NCBI GenBank assembly: GCA_049975245.1
Contig: JBNGDB010000002.1
Coordinates: 62,001 to 126,000, forward strand
Length of the DNA stretch: 64,000 nucleotides
Direction: 5' to 3'
Source: UBA117 sp049975245
Lineage (GTDB): Archaea; Methanobacteriota; Methanobacteria; Methanobacteriales; Methanobacteriaceae
Below the pieces are notes generated by a model. The model ran no database searches. It saw only the letters and a list, made by a program, of their open reading frames with translations, and was not told where the DNA came from. Shown piece after piece: positions 26,797 to 35,636 of the stretch. Each line of letters starts with the position of its first letter. The first letter of the stretch is position 1. The position numbers and the translations under genes were made by a program.

Positions 26797-27210
26797 ATGA
26801 AATATTTAAAGATCAAAACTGACATGGATTCTAAGCAAAGATTAATTTTGAGTTTATTCTGGACAAATCGTAAGGCCGCTCGTGCTGAAGGCTGCGCGCC
26901 TTTTTTAGTAAAAAAAATAGTCACAGAAAACAATACTTATGTTCCAGATGAGGGAAAATTACTTAAATTATCTGATAATATTTTGGATGATATTCTGGAT
27001 AATATGAAATCCGGTAAAAGAGTAAATTTAGACCTGGAACTTGGTGAAGAATCTTTCAGCGCATGGATTGGTGAAGATTGTTTTTCTATAACTGCAACTA
27101 AAGACCCAGAATTAGAGGATGAAATCATTGAAAAACTAGAATCTGAACTTAACCGAAAATATCCCAATTTCTGTGAGACCTTTATTCCAAGGGTTATGCC
27201 ACAAAAATAA
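26797..27210 (+). CDS. conserved hypothetical protein
   Basis: No family recognised. The 137-residue protein is soluble and acidic. An N-terminal basic part with the segment FWTNRKAARAEGCAPFLVKKI is followed by alternating strands and a helical acidic segment (ATKDPELEDEIIEKLESELNRKYP) before the end IPRVMPQK. SD GGGGG lies shortly before the ATG. It stands between fprA and the thermosome gene with its own spacer on each side. I cannot assign a role. Confidence 0.7.
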   Translation: MKYLKIKTDMDSKQRLILSLFWTNRKAARAEGCAPFLVKKIVTENNTYVPDEGKLLKLSDNILDDILDNMKSGKRVNLDLELGEESFSAWIGEDCFSITATKDPELEDEIIEKLESELNRKYPNFCETFIPRVMPQK

Positions 27211-27460
27211 ATTATTAATTACATTTCATTTTTCTTTATTATTCTCTTAGATTAGATAAAGTTATTTATATGCTCTTTTATCGATTTTTGAATAACAAAT
27301 ATATGTAATAATACTATATTTTATTTTTAAAACACAGAATATTTTTTCAGAAGGTCTAATTAATCTATTTATTGAACTTAAATTAATTTTTTAAGAATTG
27401 CGTTATAATTACTATTGTTAGTTTGTTTTAGTAGGTTTTGATAAAACCAGATATACGAAA

Positions 27461-27470
27461 AATATTTATA
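27461..27470 (+). promoter_or_regulatory. TATA box of the thermosome gene
   Basis: AATATTTATA preceded by GAAA (a BRE-like purine stretch). It lies 45 bases before the thermosome ATG, which leaves a leader of about 20-25 bases carrying the GAGGTGA SD at 27504-27510. Spacing is as expected for archaeal TBP/TFB promoters. Confidence 0.6.
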
Positions 27471-27514
27471 GAACCTCTAACCCATCGATAAATTACAAAG
27501 AATGAGGTGAAATA

Positions 27515-29152
27515 ATGGCACAATTAGGTGGCGCAGGCCAACCAATATTAATATTACCAGAAGGTACTAACAGATTTATAGGGCGAGATGCTCAAAGAAT
27601 GAACATATACGCTGGAAAAATCCTTGCAGAGACTATTAGAACTACTTTAGGTCCTAAAGGAATGGATAAAATGTTAGTAGATTCCTTGGGTGACATAGTC
27701 GTAACTAATGATGGAGTTACTATACTAAAGGAAATGGACATTGAACACCCAGCAGCTAAAATGTTAGTTGAAGTGGCAAAGACCCAGGAAGATGAAGTGG
27801 GCGACGGTACTACAACTGCAGTAATTATTGCTGGAGAACTTTTAAAAAAGGCAGAAGATTTATTAGAAATGGACATTCATCCAACCGTAATAGCAATGGG
27901 TTACCGACAAGCTGCACTTAAATCAATGGAAATTCTAGAAAAAATAACCATTAATGCAGATGACCGTGAAACCTTAATGAAAGTGGCAATGACCGCGATG
28001 ACTGGTAAGGGCAGTGAAAAAGCTAAAGAACCATTAGCTGAACTAGTTGTAGATGCAGTTATCCAGGTTGAAGAAGAGGGTGAAGTAGACAAAGATAACA
28101 TTAACATTCACAGAATTCAAGGCGCAGCTGTAGGCGATTCACAAATAGTTAACGGAGTGGTAATTGACAAAAGCAGAGCAGATCCTGCTATGCCTAAAAA
28201 GGTAGAAGATGCCAAAATAGCTTTACTAAAATACCCTATTGAAGTAAAAGACTTAGAAACTGACGCTAAAATAAAATTAACTGATCCTTCACAAATGCAG
28301 GCTTTCATAGATAACGAAGAACAAATGATAAAAGACATGGTTAATAAAGTTGTAGACTCTGGTGCCAATATTCTATTCTGTCAAAAAGGTATAGATGATT
28401 TAGCACAACATTATTTAGCAAAAGAAGGAATATTAGCTGTTAAACGTGTTAAAAAGTCTGATATGTCACGTTTAGAAAAAGCAACAGGTGCTCAACTTGT
28501 CACCAATATCGATGATTTAGAATCTGATTCATTAGGTTCAGCTGGACTAGTATATGAAAAGAAAATATTTGATGAAGTCATGATCTTCGTGGAGGAATGT
28601 GCAGAACCTAAGGCAGTTTCCATCATAATTAGAGGTAGTACTAAACACGTTGCTCAAGAAATGGAAAGAGCACTTGAAGATGCAATTGGAGTAGTTGCAG
28701 CCACCATGGAAGATAAAAAGGTAGTTATAGGCGGCGGAGCTCCAGAAATTGCAATATCAAAAGAATTAAAAGAATACTCATCATCTATTAGCGGTAGGGA
28801 GCAGTTAGCTGTTGTAGCATTTGCTGAAGCTTTAGAAGTTGTCCCTAAAACTTTAGCTGAAAATGCCGGTTTAGATAGTATTGATTCTTTAGTAGATTTA
28901 AGGGCTGCTCAAGAAACTTCAACTTCAATGGGTCTTGATGTATTTGCTGGTGAAGTAGCAGATATGAAAATAAAAGGCGTAGTTGAACCTCAAAGAGTCA
29001 AAAAACAAGCAATAAATTCTGCAGCTGAAGCAGCTGAAATGATTCTAAGAATCGATGATGTAATTGCAACCACTAGCAGCGGAAGTGCCCCTGATATGGC
29101 GGGTATGGAAGGAATGGGTGGTATGCCTGGAGGAATGCCTCCAATGATGTAA
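27515..29152 (+). CDS. thsA: thermosome subunit (group II chaperonin)
   Basis: An ATP-dependent chaperonin subunit that assembles into a double ring and folds cytosolic proteins. Equatorial-domain motifs IRTTLGPKGMDKMLVDSLGD, VTNDGVTILKEMDIEHPAAKM and DEVGDGTTTAVIIAGELL (ATPase Asp) are at residues 40-115, the apical domain is in the middle, and GGGAPEIAISKEL with the C-terminal equatorial half follows. The tail is rich in Gly and Met (GMEGMGGMPGGMPPMM), as usual for thermosomes. Length 545 is normal. Alpha versus beta paralogue cannot be told with certainty; thsA rests on the neighbourhood with the acetyl-CoA synthetase gene. Confidence 0.95.
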   Translation: MAQLGGAGQPILILPEGTNRFIGRDAQRMNIYAGKILAETIRTTLGPKGMDKMLVDSLGDIVVTNDGVTILKEMDIEHPAAKMLVEVAKTQEDEVGDGTTTAVIIAGELLKKAEDLLEMDIHPTVIAMGYRQAALKSMEILEKITINADDRETLMKVAMTAMTGKGSEKAKEPLAELVVDAVIQVEEEGEVDKDNINIHRIQGAAVGDSQIVNGVVIDKSRADPAMPKKVEDAKIALLKYPIEVKDLETDAKIKLTDPSQMQAFIDNEEQMIKDMVNKVVDSGANILFCQKGIDDLAQHYLAKEGILAVKRVKKSDMSRLEKATGAQLVTNIDDLESDSLGSAGLVYEKKIFDEVMIFVEECAEPKAVSIIIRGSTKHVAQEMERALEDAIGVVAATMEDKKVVIGGGAPEIAISKELKEYSSSISGREQLAVVAFAEALEVVPKTLAENAGLDSIDSLVDLRAAQETSTSMGLDVFAGEVADMKIKGVVEPQRVKKQAINSAAEAAEMILRIDDVIATTSSGSAPDMAGMEGMGGMPGGMPPMM

Positions 29153-29187
29153 TAAAGGTTCTAAACCTTTATCTTTTATTTTTTTAT
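29153..29187 (+). terminator. hairpin plus T-tract terminator of the thermosome gene
   Basis: TAAAGGTT (29153-29160) and AACCTTTA (29164-29171) form a perfect 8-bp stem with a 3-base loop, followed by TCTTTTATTTTTTTA. It overlaps the stop codon region. Confidence 0.75.
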
Positions 29188-29260
29188 ATTAAATTCGTAC
29201 TTTAACTATTTTTTTTAATAATTTTTCCCCAAACTGAAACTTATTCTACAAAAAATAATT

Positions 29261-29296
29261 TATAATGATTAATAATTATTTATAATGATTAATAAT
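29261..29296 (+). repeat. 20-bp tandem repeat in the acs promoter region
   Basis: TATAATGATTAATAATTATT at 29261-29280 is followed at once by TATAATGATTAATAAT (29281-29296). The copies lie just upstream of AAAATATATATACTA, the probable TATA element of acs (about 29299-29312). Confidence 0.75.
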
Positions 29297-29352
29297 AGAA
29301 AAATATATATACTAAGAAAAACTTAGACAATATCAAATTATAGAAAGAAGTA

Positions 29353-31272
29353 ATGGTAGGGAAAGAAATGACTCAAGACACTACAGTTCTTCTTAATGAA
29401 AGAAGGATTTTTAAGCCCGGAAAAAAAGTATTAGAAAGAGCACATATTAAAGATTGGGAATCCGAAATAGAAAAAGGAAAAGATATTGAAAAATTTTGGT
29501 CTGAAAAGGCTGAACAATTTGAATGGTTTAAAAAATATGACAAAGTGCTAGATGATAGTAATAAACCATTTTATAAATGGTTTGTAAATGGAAAAATTAA
29601 CCTGGCATATAACGCAGTAGATAGATGGATAGATACTGATAAAAGGAATCAAGTAGCCATTTTATATGTTAATGAACGGGGTGAAGAGAAAAAAATAACT
29701 TACTATGAACTATACCGCGAAGTTAACAAATTGGCCAACGCTTTTATTAATTTAGGAGTTAAAAAGGGAGATAAAGTATCCACCTATCTGCCAATGTGTC
29801 CTGAGCTTATTTACACACTATTGGCATGTACTAAAATTGGGGCTATTCACAGTGTTATTTATTCTGGTCTAAGCGTCGGAGCTTTTGTAGATAGGGTAAA
29901 TGATGCTAATGCTAAAGTATTAGTCACAGCCGATGGAACTTACCGAAGAGGAAAAATTATTGATCTAAAAAAGATATCAGATGAAGCAGTTTTACGATGT
30001 CCAACTGTAGAAACCATTGTGGTGGTTAATCACACTGGAATTCCTATTAAAATATCTGAATTGAGCGGCAGGGAAATATTTTATGATAGGTTAATCGCTG
30101 GAGAACCTGCAGAATGCGAACCTGAACCTATGGACTCCGAAGATCCTTTATTCATATTATATACTTCAGGAAGTACAGGTAAACCTAAAGGAGTACTGCA
30201 CTCAACTGCCGGATATATGGTGGGTGTTGCAACAACTTTAGAATACATTTTTGACATTCACGAAGATGATCTATGGTGGTGCACAGGTGATATTGGATGG
30301 ATCACGGGTCACAGCTATGTACTGTACGGACCACTCCTTTTAGGTACAACTACTGTGGTATACGAAGGAGCCCCCGATTATCCTGATCCCGGAGTATGGT
30401 GGAATATTGTGGAGAGATATGGTGTAACAAAATTCTACACCGCACCTACAGCTATAAGACATTTAATGAGATTTGGTAGCAGATATCCAAACCTATATAA
30501 CCTTTCATCCCTAAAAATATTGGGCACAGTAGGAGAACCCATAAATCCAGAGGCTTGGATATGGTATTATAAAAATGTGGGTAAAGAAAATACTCCAATA
30601 ATGGATACTTGGTGGCAGACTGAAACTGGTATGCATATGATTTCCCCATTACCTGCATCCGACCTTAAACCAGGATCAGCCACTAAACCATTCCCAGGAA
30701 TAGAAGCTGATGTTGTTGACGAAAACGGAAAATCAGTACCAATTGGCAAGGGAGGGTTGCTAGTAATAAAAACTCCTTGGCCTTCCATGTTTAGAACATT
30801 ATACAAGGACGAACAACGGTTTTTAGATGTTTACTGGACAGATGTTCCTGGAGGTGTTTATAGCGCAGGAGATATGGCTAGAAAAGATGAAGATGGATAT
30901 TTCTGGATACAAGGACGTTCCGATGATGTCTTGAAAATAGCAGGACATAGAATTGGAACATCAGAAGTTGAATCTGCCTTTGTCAGTCACCCAGCAGTTG
31001 CAGAAGCAGCTGTAATAGGTAAATCAGATCCAATTAAAGGAGAAGTAATTAAAGCATTCCTTATATTAAGGGAAGGAAACAAGCTTGATACTAATCTAAT
31101 AGAAGAACTTTCCCGTCATGTTAGATATGAATTAGGGCCAGTTGCAGTTCTAGGTGAAATGGAACAAGTTGAAAAACTTCCTAAAACCCGAAGTGGTAAA
31201 ATTATGAGGAGAATTTTAAGAGCAAAAGAAGAAGGAAAAGATTTAGGAGATACATCAACTCTAGAAGAATAA
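29353..31272 (+). CDS. acs: acetyl-CoA synthetase, AMP-forming
   Basis: Activates acetate to acetyl-CoA through acetyl-AMP, for assimilation of acetate into cell carbon. The adenylate-forming signatures are intact: LFILYTSGSTGKPKGVLHS (about residue 264), WWCTGDIGWITGHSY, DTWWQTETGMHM, YFWIQGRSDDVLKIAGHRIG and the C-terminal PKTRSGKIMRRILRA with the acetylatable lysine. Length 639 is typical. The ATG at 29353 and a second ATG at 29368 are both possible; the second gives MTQDTTVLL, the likelier N-terminus by family habit, but neither has a strong SD. A probable acetate transporter gene follows after 33 bases. Confidence 0.96.
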   Translation: MVGKEMTQDTTVLLNERRIFKPGKKVLERAHIKDWESEIEKGKDIEKFWSEKAEQFEWFKKYDKVLDDSNKPFYKWFVNGKINLAYNAVDRWIDTDKRNQVAILYVNERGEEKKITYYELYREVNKLANAFINLGVKKGDKVSTYLPMCPELIYTLLACTKIGAIHSVIYSGLSVGAFVDRVNDANAKVLVTADGTYRRGKIIDLKKISDEAVLRCPTVETIVVVNHTGIPIKISELSGREIFYDRLIAGEPAECEPEPMDSEDPLFILYTSGSTGKPKGVLHSTAGYMVGVATTLEYIFDIHEDDLWWCTGDIGWITGHSYVLYGPLLLGTTTVVYEGAPDYPDPGVWWNIVERYGVTKFYTAPTAIRHLMRFGSRYPNLYNLSSLKILGTVGEPINPEAWIWYYKNVGKENTPIMDTWWQTETGMHMISPLPASDLKPGSATKPFPGIEADVVDENGKSVPIGKGGLLVIKTPWPSMFRTLYKDEQRFLDVYWTDVPGGVYSAGDMARKDEDGYFWIQGRSDDVLKIAGHRIGTSEVESAFVSHPAVAEAAVIGKSDPIKGEVIKAFLILREGNKLDTNLIEELSRHVRYELGPVAVLGEMEQVEKLPKTRSGKIMRRILRAKEEGKDLGDTSTLEE

Positions 31273-31305
31273 AATATTTAAATAAATTAGAAGTGGGGAA
31301 TAAAA

Positions 31306-31887
31306 ATGGTTAAAGACATAATGTCAAACATGGAAATAAAAGATACAACTGCAAATCCTGCTCCTCTAGGACTTTTAGGATTCGGACTTACCACAGTCCT
31401 ACTAAATCTCCATAATGCAGGATTTTTTGAGTTGAACAGTATGATATTGGCAATGGGAATAGCTTATGGGGGAATAGCTCAAATTATTGCCAGTGCTATG
31501 GAATATAAAAAAGGTAATACCTTTGCAACAGTTGCTTTCGGTTCTTATGGACTATTCTGGTGGTCACTAGTATTGTTAATTATATTACCAAAATTAGGGC
31601 TAGCAGCAGAATCAGATCCAGTTTCAATAGCTTCATACCTATTCATGTGGGGAATATTTACAATGGTAATGTTCATAGGTACTCTAAAATTAACCAGAGG
31701 GCTGCAAGTAATATTCTTCTCATTAACTGTACTGTTCTTCCTGTTAGCCTTAGGTGATATAACTGGAAACTCCACAATAACCTTGATTGCAGGTTTTGAA
31801 GGAATATTTACCGGAGCAAGTGCTATATATGTAGGACTTGCAGAAGTACTTAATGAAACCTACGGTAAAAAAGTAATGCCAGTATAA
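31306..31887 (+). CDS. satP: acetate uptake transporter, GPR1/FUN34/SatP family
   Basis: A six-helix membrane protein of the AceTr family. The signature NPAPLGLLGFGLTTVLLNLHN appears at about residues 17-37, and hydrophobic helices then follow at about residues 42-63, 72-95, 103-125, 131-150 and 155-180. Family members carry acetate or succinate, usually with protons. The gene lies 33 bases behind acs with its own GGGG SD, so the pair forms an acetate uptake and activation operon. The operon ends with two strong hairpins. Confidence 0.92.
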   Translation: MVKDIMSNMEIKDTTANPAPLGLLGFGLTTVLLNLHNAGFFELNSMILAMGIAYGGIAQIIASAMEYKKGNTFATVAFGSYGLFWWSLVLLIILPKLGLAAESDPVSIASYLFMWGIFTMVMFIGTLKLTRGLQVIFFSLTVLFFLLALGDITGNSTITLIAGFEGIFTGASAIYVGLAEVLNETYGKKVMPV

Positions 31888-31907
31888 TGTTTACAGAAAT
31901 GTAAAAA

Positions 31908-31939
31908 TTAATCGCTACCGCCTCCAAAATAGCGATTAA
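31908..31939. terminator. perfect hairpin after acs-satP
   Basis: TTAATCGCTA (31908-31917) and TAGCGATTAA (31930-31939) make a perfect 10-bp stem with the loop CCGCCTCCAAAA. It begins 20 bases after the satP stop and is directly followed by a second hairpin. No T-run follows on the plus strand until the second hairpin loop. Confidence 0.6.
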
Positions 31940-31940
31940 A

Positions 31941-31987
31941 TGTTAAGCTATCGGATGATATTTTTTTCAAATGAAGATAGTTTAACA
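31941..31987. terminator. second hairpin between satP and the convergent GNAT gene
   Basis: TGTTAAGCTATC (31941-31952) pairs with GATAGTTTAACA (31976-31987), one G-T wobble in 12 bp, around a 23-base loop containing TTTTTTT. A T-rich tract follows on the plus strand. Lying between convergent genes, it may serve as a two-way terminator. Confidence 0.6.
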
Positions 31988-32006
31988 TTTCTTTATTATT
32001 TTTAAA

Positions 32007-32474
32007 TTATATATGGGGATAATAACAATATTTTTTAAATATTATTCCATGTTCTATGAATAAAGGATGTTTAATCCATTCTCCACATGATCTAAATCCT
32101 AATTTTTCCCAGAAAATGCTTGAAGTATTTCTTGCTATTACATGGGCTATTTTATCAGGGATTTCATTTAAAACACGATTTACTAACGATTTTCCTACAT
32201 TTATGCCTTGAAATTGTGTTTTAACTGCTAAATGTTTGATTTCTAAATTAAATGATTCAAGATTAATGACAATGCATCCTAAAATATCAAGATCTGCTTC
32301 TTTAATAGCTATAAAAAAATGATTATCTGGTCTGGTTATTTCAAAAATTTCTCTAGTTTTTTCACGGGATATATTATAAGGAGCCCATAAAACGTTATAT
32401 AATAGATCTTCAGCTAATTTTTTTAGATTATTTTCATCATTTTTTATTTTGATTATTTTATACATTTTTCTCAT
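32007..32474 (-). CDS. GNAT family N-acetyltransferase
   Basis: A 155-residue protein with the Gcn5-related acetyltransferase fold. The acetyl-CoA-binding segment IKHLAVKTQFQGINVGKSLV (motif A, Q-x-x-G-x-x-K/G) is at about residues 79-98. The following strand and helix VIARNTSSIFWEKLGFRSCG carry the usual SIFWEKLGF signature. The acceptor substrate is unknown. The ATG at 32474 gives MRKMYKIIK; a second ATG three codons in is possible. It is convergent with satP. Confidence 0.85.
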   Translation of the reverse strand: MRKMYKIIKIKNDENNLKKLAEDLLYNVLWAPYNISREKTREIFEITRPDNHFFIAIKEADLDILGCIVINLESFNLEIKHLAVKTQFQGINVGKSLVNRVLNEIPDKIAHVIARNTSSIFWEKLGFRSCGEWIKHPLFIEHGIIFKKYCYYPHI

Positions 32475-32832
32475 AAATTCTTTTGATATAAAATCATAAT
32501 TGAATTAAATAGGCATTATTAAGGATTTTTCAGTTAGTCTTAATTTAAGATATAAGATCTTTTTAGGATATCCACACTCTTTTTATATTGATATGCCTAT
32601 ATTCATTCAAAGTTACTTATTTTGTATTTGATTATCTAAATTTTTCTATTATGGTTAAATCGGAAAAAATATAATATATTGGTATATTATGATGGTTAGA
32701 TTATTTTTAATGTATATTTCTTAATATTTGGCTATAATTTAAATTAATTTTAGTATAAATAAAAAGTTATAAACACTTTAAATAATAAAATATTATTGAA
32801 AAAAAATTATATCTAAATATACATATCTACCT
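32475..32832. other. intergenic region between divergent GNAT gene and surface protein
   Basis: About 360 bases of AT-rich DNA with no credible gene. It carries both divergent promoters; candidates for the plus strand are AGTTATAAAC near 32765 and AATATACATAT near 32816. Nothing else stands out. Confidence 0.4.
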
Positions 32833-33465
32833 GTGGACATGGGGATTGATATTATTAATAAAAGTTGTAAGATAGCTGTTTTTATTGCAATATCCTTAAT
32901 TTTTAGCGGGTTTTCCTTTGCAGCAGACCCTGATATTGATAGTTACTACACCGATGATGTTGGCCAAAAAACTAATACGGCTAAAGTAGGTGACACAGTT
33001 CAGTTCTATGTTGAAGTATACAATGGTGATCAGGAGAGCAAGGATAACGTATTACTAGAAATGGATGTTAAATCAGCTTTATTATATGATGATTGGAGTT
33101 ACTATGTTACAAGGGACGGTGGACAAACATGGAAAGAAAATGATCCTTCTGTCGATTTTGATTTTAATAAAGTTACTTGGAATATTGGTACAATCGGATC
33201 TGGAGACTTATATGGTTTTAACTGGATCGGGGTACCTATAATTACAGGACGTGAAGAAGTATATTCCACTTTGAAAATTAATGATTTAATAGTGGGTGAA
33301 TCTTCAGCTTTTCTAGTTGTTTCTGAAACTAATACTACTTCAAAACATTATGCCGGAAGATCGTCTGGGATATCAGTACCAATGCAAGAAACTGGGGTTG
33401 GACTACAATTTTTAGGGATTGCAATGACACTTTTAATTGGAGGAATAGTCATTCCTAAACTATGA
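32833..33465 (+). CDS. secreted, C-terminally anchored surface protein with a DUF11/CARDB-like domain
   Basis: The N-terminus has a signal peptide (KIAVFIAISLIFSGFSFAA, cleaved before DPDIDSYY). A single extracellular beta domain follows, with KVGDTVQFYVEVYNGD and VTWNIGTIGSGDLYGFNWIG, the pattern of DUF11 or CARDB repeats found in archaeal surface proteins. The end SVPMQETGVGLQFLGIAMT into one hydrophobic helix and IPKL is the membrane anchor. At 210 residues it is a small member. Two starts, GTG 32833 and ATG 32839, differ by two residues. The binding partner is unknown. Confidence 0.75.
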   Translation: MDMGIDIINKSCKIAVFIAISLIFSGFSFAADPDIDSYYTDDVGQKTNTAKVGDTVQFYVEVYNGDQESKDNVLLEMDVKSALLYDDWSYYVTRDGGQTWKENDPSVDFDFNKVTWNIGTIGSGDLYGFNWIGVPIITGREEVYSTLKINDLIVGESSAFLVVSETNTTSKHYAGRSSGISVPMQETGVGLQFLGIAMTLLIGGIVIPKL

Positions 33466-33580
33466 TAATAGTCTGGTTTAAAATCGTTTTTAATTAAAAT
33501 TAATTAATTTTTCAGATGTAATCTTATTTTTATTTATTAAAATGGTTTTTTTGATATCAATAGTTGAAATATAGTAAAGT

Positions 33581-33590
33581 TTATATATAA
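33581..33590 (+). promoter_or_regulatory. TATA box of the feo operon
   Basis: TTATATATAA lies directly before the 24-bp palindrome at 33593-33616 and 90 bases before the feoA ATG. It is the best TATA element in the gap. Its spacing places the transcription start inside or just after the palindrome. Confidence 0.6.
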
Positions 33591-33592
33591 TG

Positions 33593-33616
33593 TAATGTTA
33601 GTTTAAACTAACATTA
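33593..33616. promoter_or_regulatory. perfect 24-bp palindrome, probable DtxR-type operator of feoAB
   Basis: The two 12-base halves are exact reverse complements; the core is GTTAGTTTAAACTAAC. It begins two bases after the TATA box, so a bound repressor would block initiation. Metal-dependent regulators of the DtxR/MntR family bind palindromes of this size with TTAG/CTAA-like half-sites, and such a regulator is encoded at the end of the same operon (35822-36262). The assignment is inference from position and symmetry. Confidence 0.7.
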
Positions 33617-33635
33617 AACTATTTCTTAATATATT

Positions 33636-33657
33636 ACATGGTTAGCACATGGTTAGC
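33636..33657 (+). repeat. two tandem 11-bp repeats downstream of the feo operator
   Basis: ACATGGTTAGC occurs twice in a row (33636-33646 and 33647-33657), 20 bases after the palindrome and 22 bases before the feoA start. The GTTAG core equals the half-site core of the palindrome in the same orientation as its left arm, so these may be secondary regulator contacts in the leader. Confidence 0.6.
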
Positions 33658-33679
33658 TTACACAAAGAAGGTATAATCT

Positions 33680-33928
33680 ATGAAAAATTTAACCCAAGTA
33701 AAATCTGGAAAAAAAGTGGTTATCAAAGAAATAAGCGGCGGTTTCGGACTTAAAAATCGTTTCAAATCTTTAAATATAAGGGAAGGCAAAGAAATTCAAG
33801 TTATATCCTCCGGACCTTTTAGAGGACCTCTAGTATTGAATATTGATGGATGTAAAGTAGCTGTGGGTCGTGGTATGGCTGCCAAGATATTAGTGGAGGA
33901 AGTTAATGAAAATACTTCTAATGGGTAA
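33680..33928 (+). CDS. feoA: FeoA domain protein, ferrous iron uptake
   Basis: A small SH3-like cytosolic protein (82 residues) that assists the FeoB transporter. The sequence fits: LTQVKSGKKVVIKEISGG at the start, the central RFKSLNIREGKEIQVIS and the end LVLNIDGCKVAVGRGMAAKI. The ATG has AAGAAGGT upstream. Its last 23 bases overlap the start of feoB, which implies translational coupling. It is the first gene of the iron operon controlled by the palindrome at 33593. Confidence 0.93.
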   Translation: MKNLTQVKSGKKVVIKEISGGFGLKNRFKSLNIREGKEIQVISSGPFRGPLVLNIDGCKVAVGRGMAAKILVEEVNENTSNG

Positions 33929-35636
33929 CCCAAATGTTGGTAAAAGTGTAGTTTTTTCTAGATTGACCGGTGTAAATGTAATGGCCTCCAATTACCCTGG
34001 TACAACCGTAGGTTTTACTAAAGGTTCTTTAAAAATAGGAAAAAAATCATTAGAAATTATTGATGTCCCTGGAACATATTCATTAACCCCTTCCTGTAAA
34101 GCAGAAGAAGTAGCAAGGGATATGTTTTTAAATGAGAACCCTGATTTAATAATTAATGTTATAGATGCCACTAACCTTGAGAGAAATTTATATTTAACCC
34201 TTCAAATATTGGAGCAAGATATTCCCACCATAATAGTATTGAATATGTGGGATGCTGCAAAAAGAAAAGGAATTCATATAAATATTGAAAAACTTGAAAA
34301 AGAGTTAGGAACTATTATAATACCCTCAGTAGCAGTAACTGGTGAAGGTATTATTAAAGTTGTGGATTCAATAACTAAATTTTTAGATAATAAGGATAAA
34401 TTCAATCCAAAATTTGAAAAAATGACTGATGCTGAAAAATGGGCATTTATTGGAAACGTATTAACACATCTACAAAAAATAGAACATCGACATCCAACAA
34501 TTCTGGAAAGACTTGAAGATGCATCCGTCCACCCTATTTCTGGATTTATAATAGCATTATTAGTTATATTTATAACATTACAAGTTGTGGTAGGTGTAGG
34601 GGAGTTATTAATTGATTATATCCTTGATCCTATCTACTACAATTATTATGGTCCGTTCATAACCAATGTTATAGGTTCAATTTTCCCAGAAGGATTTATA
34701 TATGATGTGTTAATAGGAACGGGTTATGATTACAGTGAATCTTTTGGTATATTGACGACAGGTGTTTATGTCATATTTGCAGTGGTACTGCCGTTTATAC
34801 TAACTTTTTATCTAATGTTAGGTTTTCTGGAAGATTTTGGATACTTACCTAGATTAGCTGTTCTAATAGATAGTATAATGCACAAATTAGGACTTCACGG
34901 CTATTCAATAATACCAGTGATACTGGGCTTTGGATGCAATGTACCGGCAGTATTATCAACCCGAATATTAGAGGGAAAAAGAGAGAAATTTATAGCCTCG
35001 GCTATAATAGCACTTTCAGTTCCTTGCATGGCACAAACTGCGGTAATAATTGGTTTACTTGGTAGATACGGTATTCAATATATAGCAATAGTTTATGGAA
35101 CTTTATTACTCTTATTTGTTATTTTGGGTATTATTCTAAACAAAATTTTAAAAGGGGAAAGTCCGGAAATTTTTTTGGAAATTCCTCCCTATAGGATACC
35201 TCATCTAAAAACACTTCTTAAAAAGACTTGGATAAGAGTTAAAGGTTTTTTAATAGAAGCCATACCGTTTGTACTATTGGGAATCTTATTAATCAATATT
35301 TTATACATTATTGGCTTTATGGACCTTTTAACCAATTTATTATCACCAATCATATCCACAATGCTGGGGCTGCCAAATGATGCTGTAGGTGCACTTTTAC
35401 TAGGATTTTTAAGGAAAGATTTAGCAACAGCTATGTTGGCACCATTAAATCTAACTGCCAACCAGTTAGTTGTAGCATGTACTGTATTGGCTGTTAGTTT
35501 TCCATGTATTGCCACATTTGTAGTATTATTAAAAGAATTAGGGATAAAAGACTTGTTGAAGATACTTGCGTTAATGATAATTCTTGCAATAAGCGTAGGT
35601 TCTCTATTAAATTTAATATTGGGAGCTTTATTATGA
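33906..35636 (+). CDS. feoB: ferrous iron transporter FeoB
   Basis: GTP-gated ferrous iron permease of the cytoplasmic membrane. The N-terminal G domain shows G1 GNPNVGKS (residues 7-14), the switch region MASNYPGTTVGFTKG, G3 DVPGTYSL and G4 NMWD near residue 117. Two Gate regions in the membrane part are seen around LGFGCNVPAVLSTRILEGKR and GFLRKDLATAMLAPL, with 8 or more helices. At 576 residues it is shorter than bacterial FeoB but normal for methanogens. SD GAGGAAG lies before the ATG. Its stop overlaps the start of a Cys-rich microprotein (ATGA). Confidence 0.96.
   Translation: MKILLMGNPNVGKSVVFSRLTGVNVMASNYPGTTVGFTKGSLKIGKKSLEIIDVPGTYSLTPSCKAEEVARDMFLNENPDLIINVIDATNLERNLYLTLQILEQDIPTIIVLNMWDAAKRKGIHINIEKLEKELGTIIIPSVAVTGEGIIKVVDSITKFLDNKDKFNPKFEKMTDAEKWAFIGNVLTHLQKIEHRHPTILERLEDASVHPISGFIIALLVIFITLQVVVGVGELLIDYILDPIYYNYYGPFITNVIGSIFPEGFIYDVLIGTGYDYSESFGILTTGVYVIFAVVLPFILTFYLMLGFLEDFGYLPRLAVLIDSIMHKLGLHGYSIIPVILGFGCNVPAVLSTRILEGKREKFIASAIIALSVPCMAQTAVIIGLLGRYGIQYIAIVYGTLLLLFVILGIILNKILKGESPEIFLEIPPYRIPHLKTLLKKTWIRVKGFLIEAIPFVLLGILLINILYIIGFMDLLTNLLSPIISTMLGLPNDAVGALLLGFLRKDLATAMLAPLNLTANQLVVACTVLAVSFPCIATFVVLLKELGIKDLLKILALMIILAISVGSLLNLILGALL

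Noticed and set aside
35504..35632. Longer 86-codon version of the Cys-rich microprotein starting inside feoB
   Set aside because: The upstream 43 codons overlap feoB out of frame with no SD and no protein-like character; the ATGA-coupled ATG at 35633 explains the gene better.
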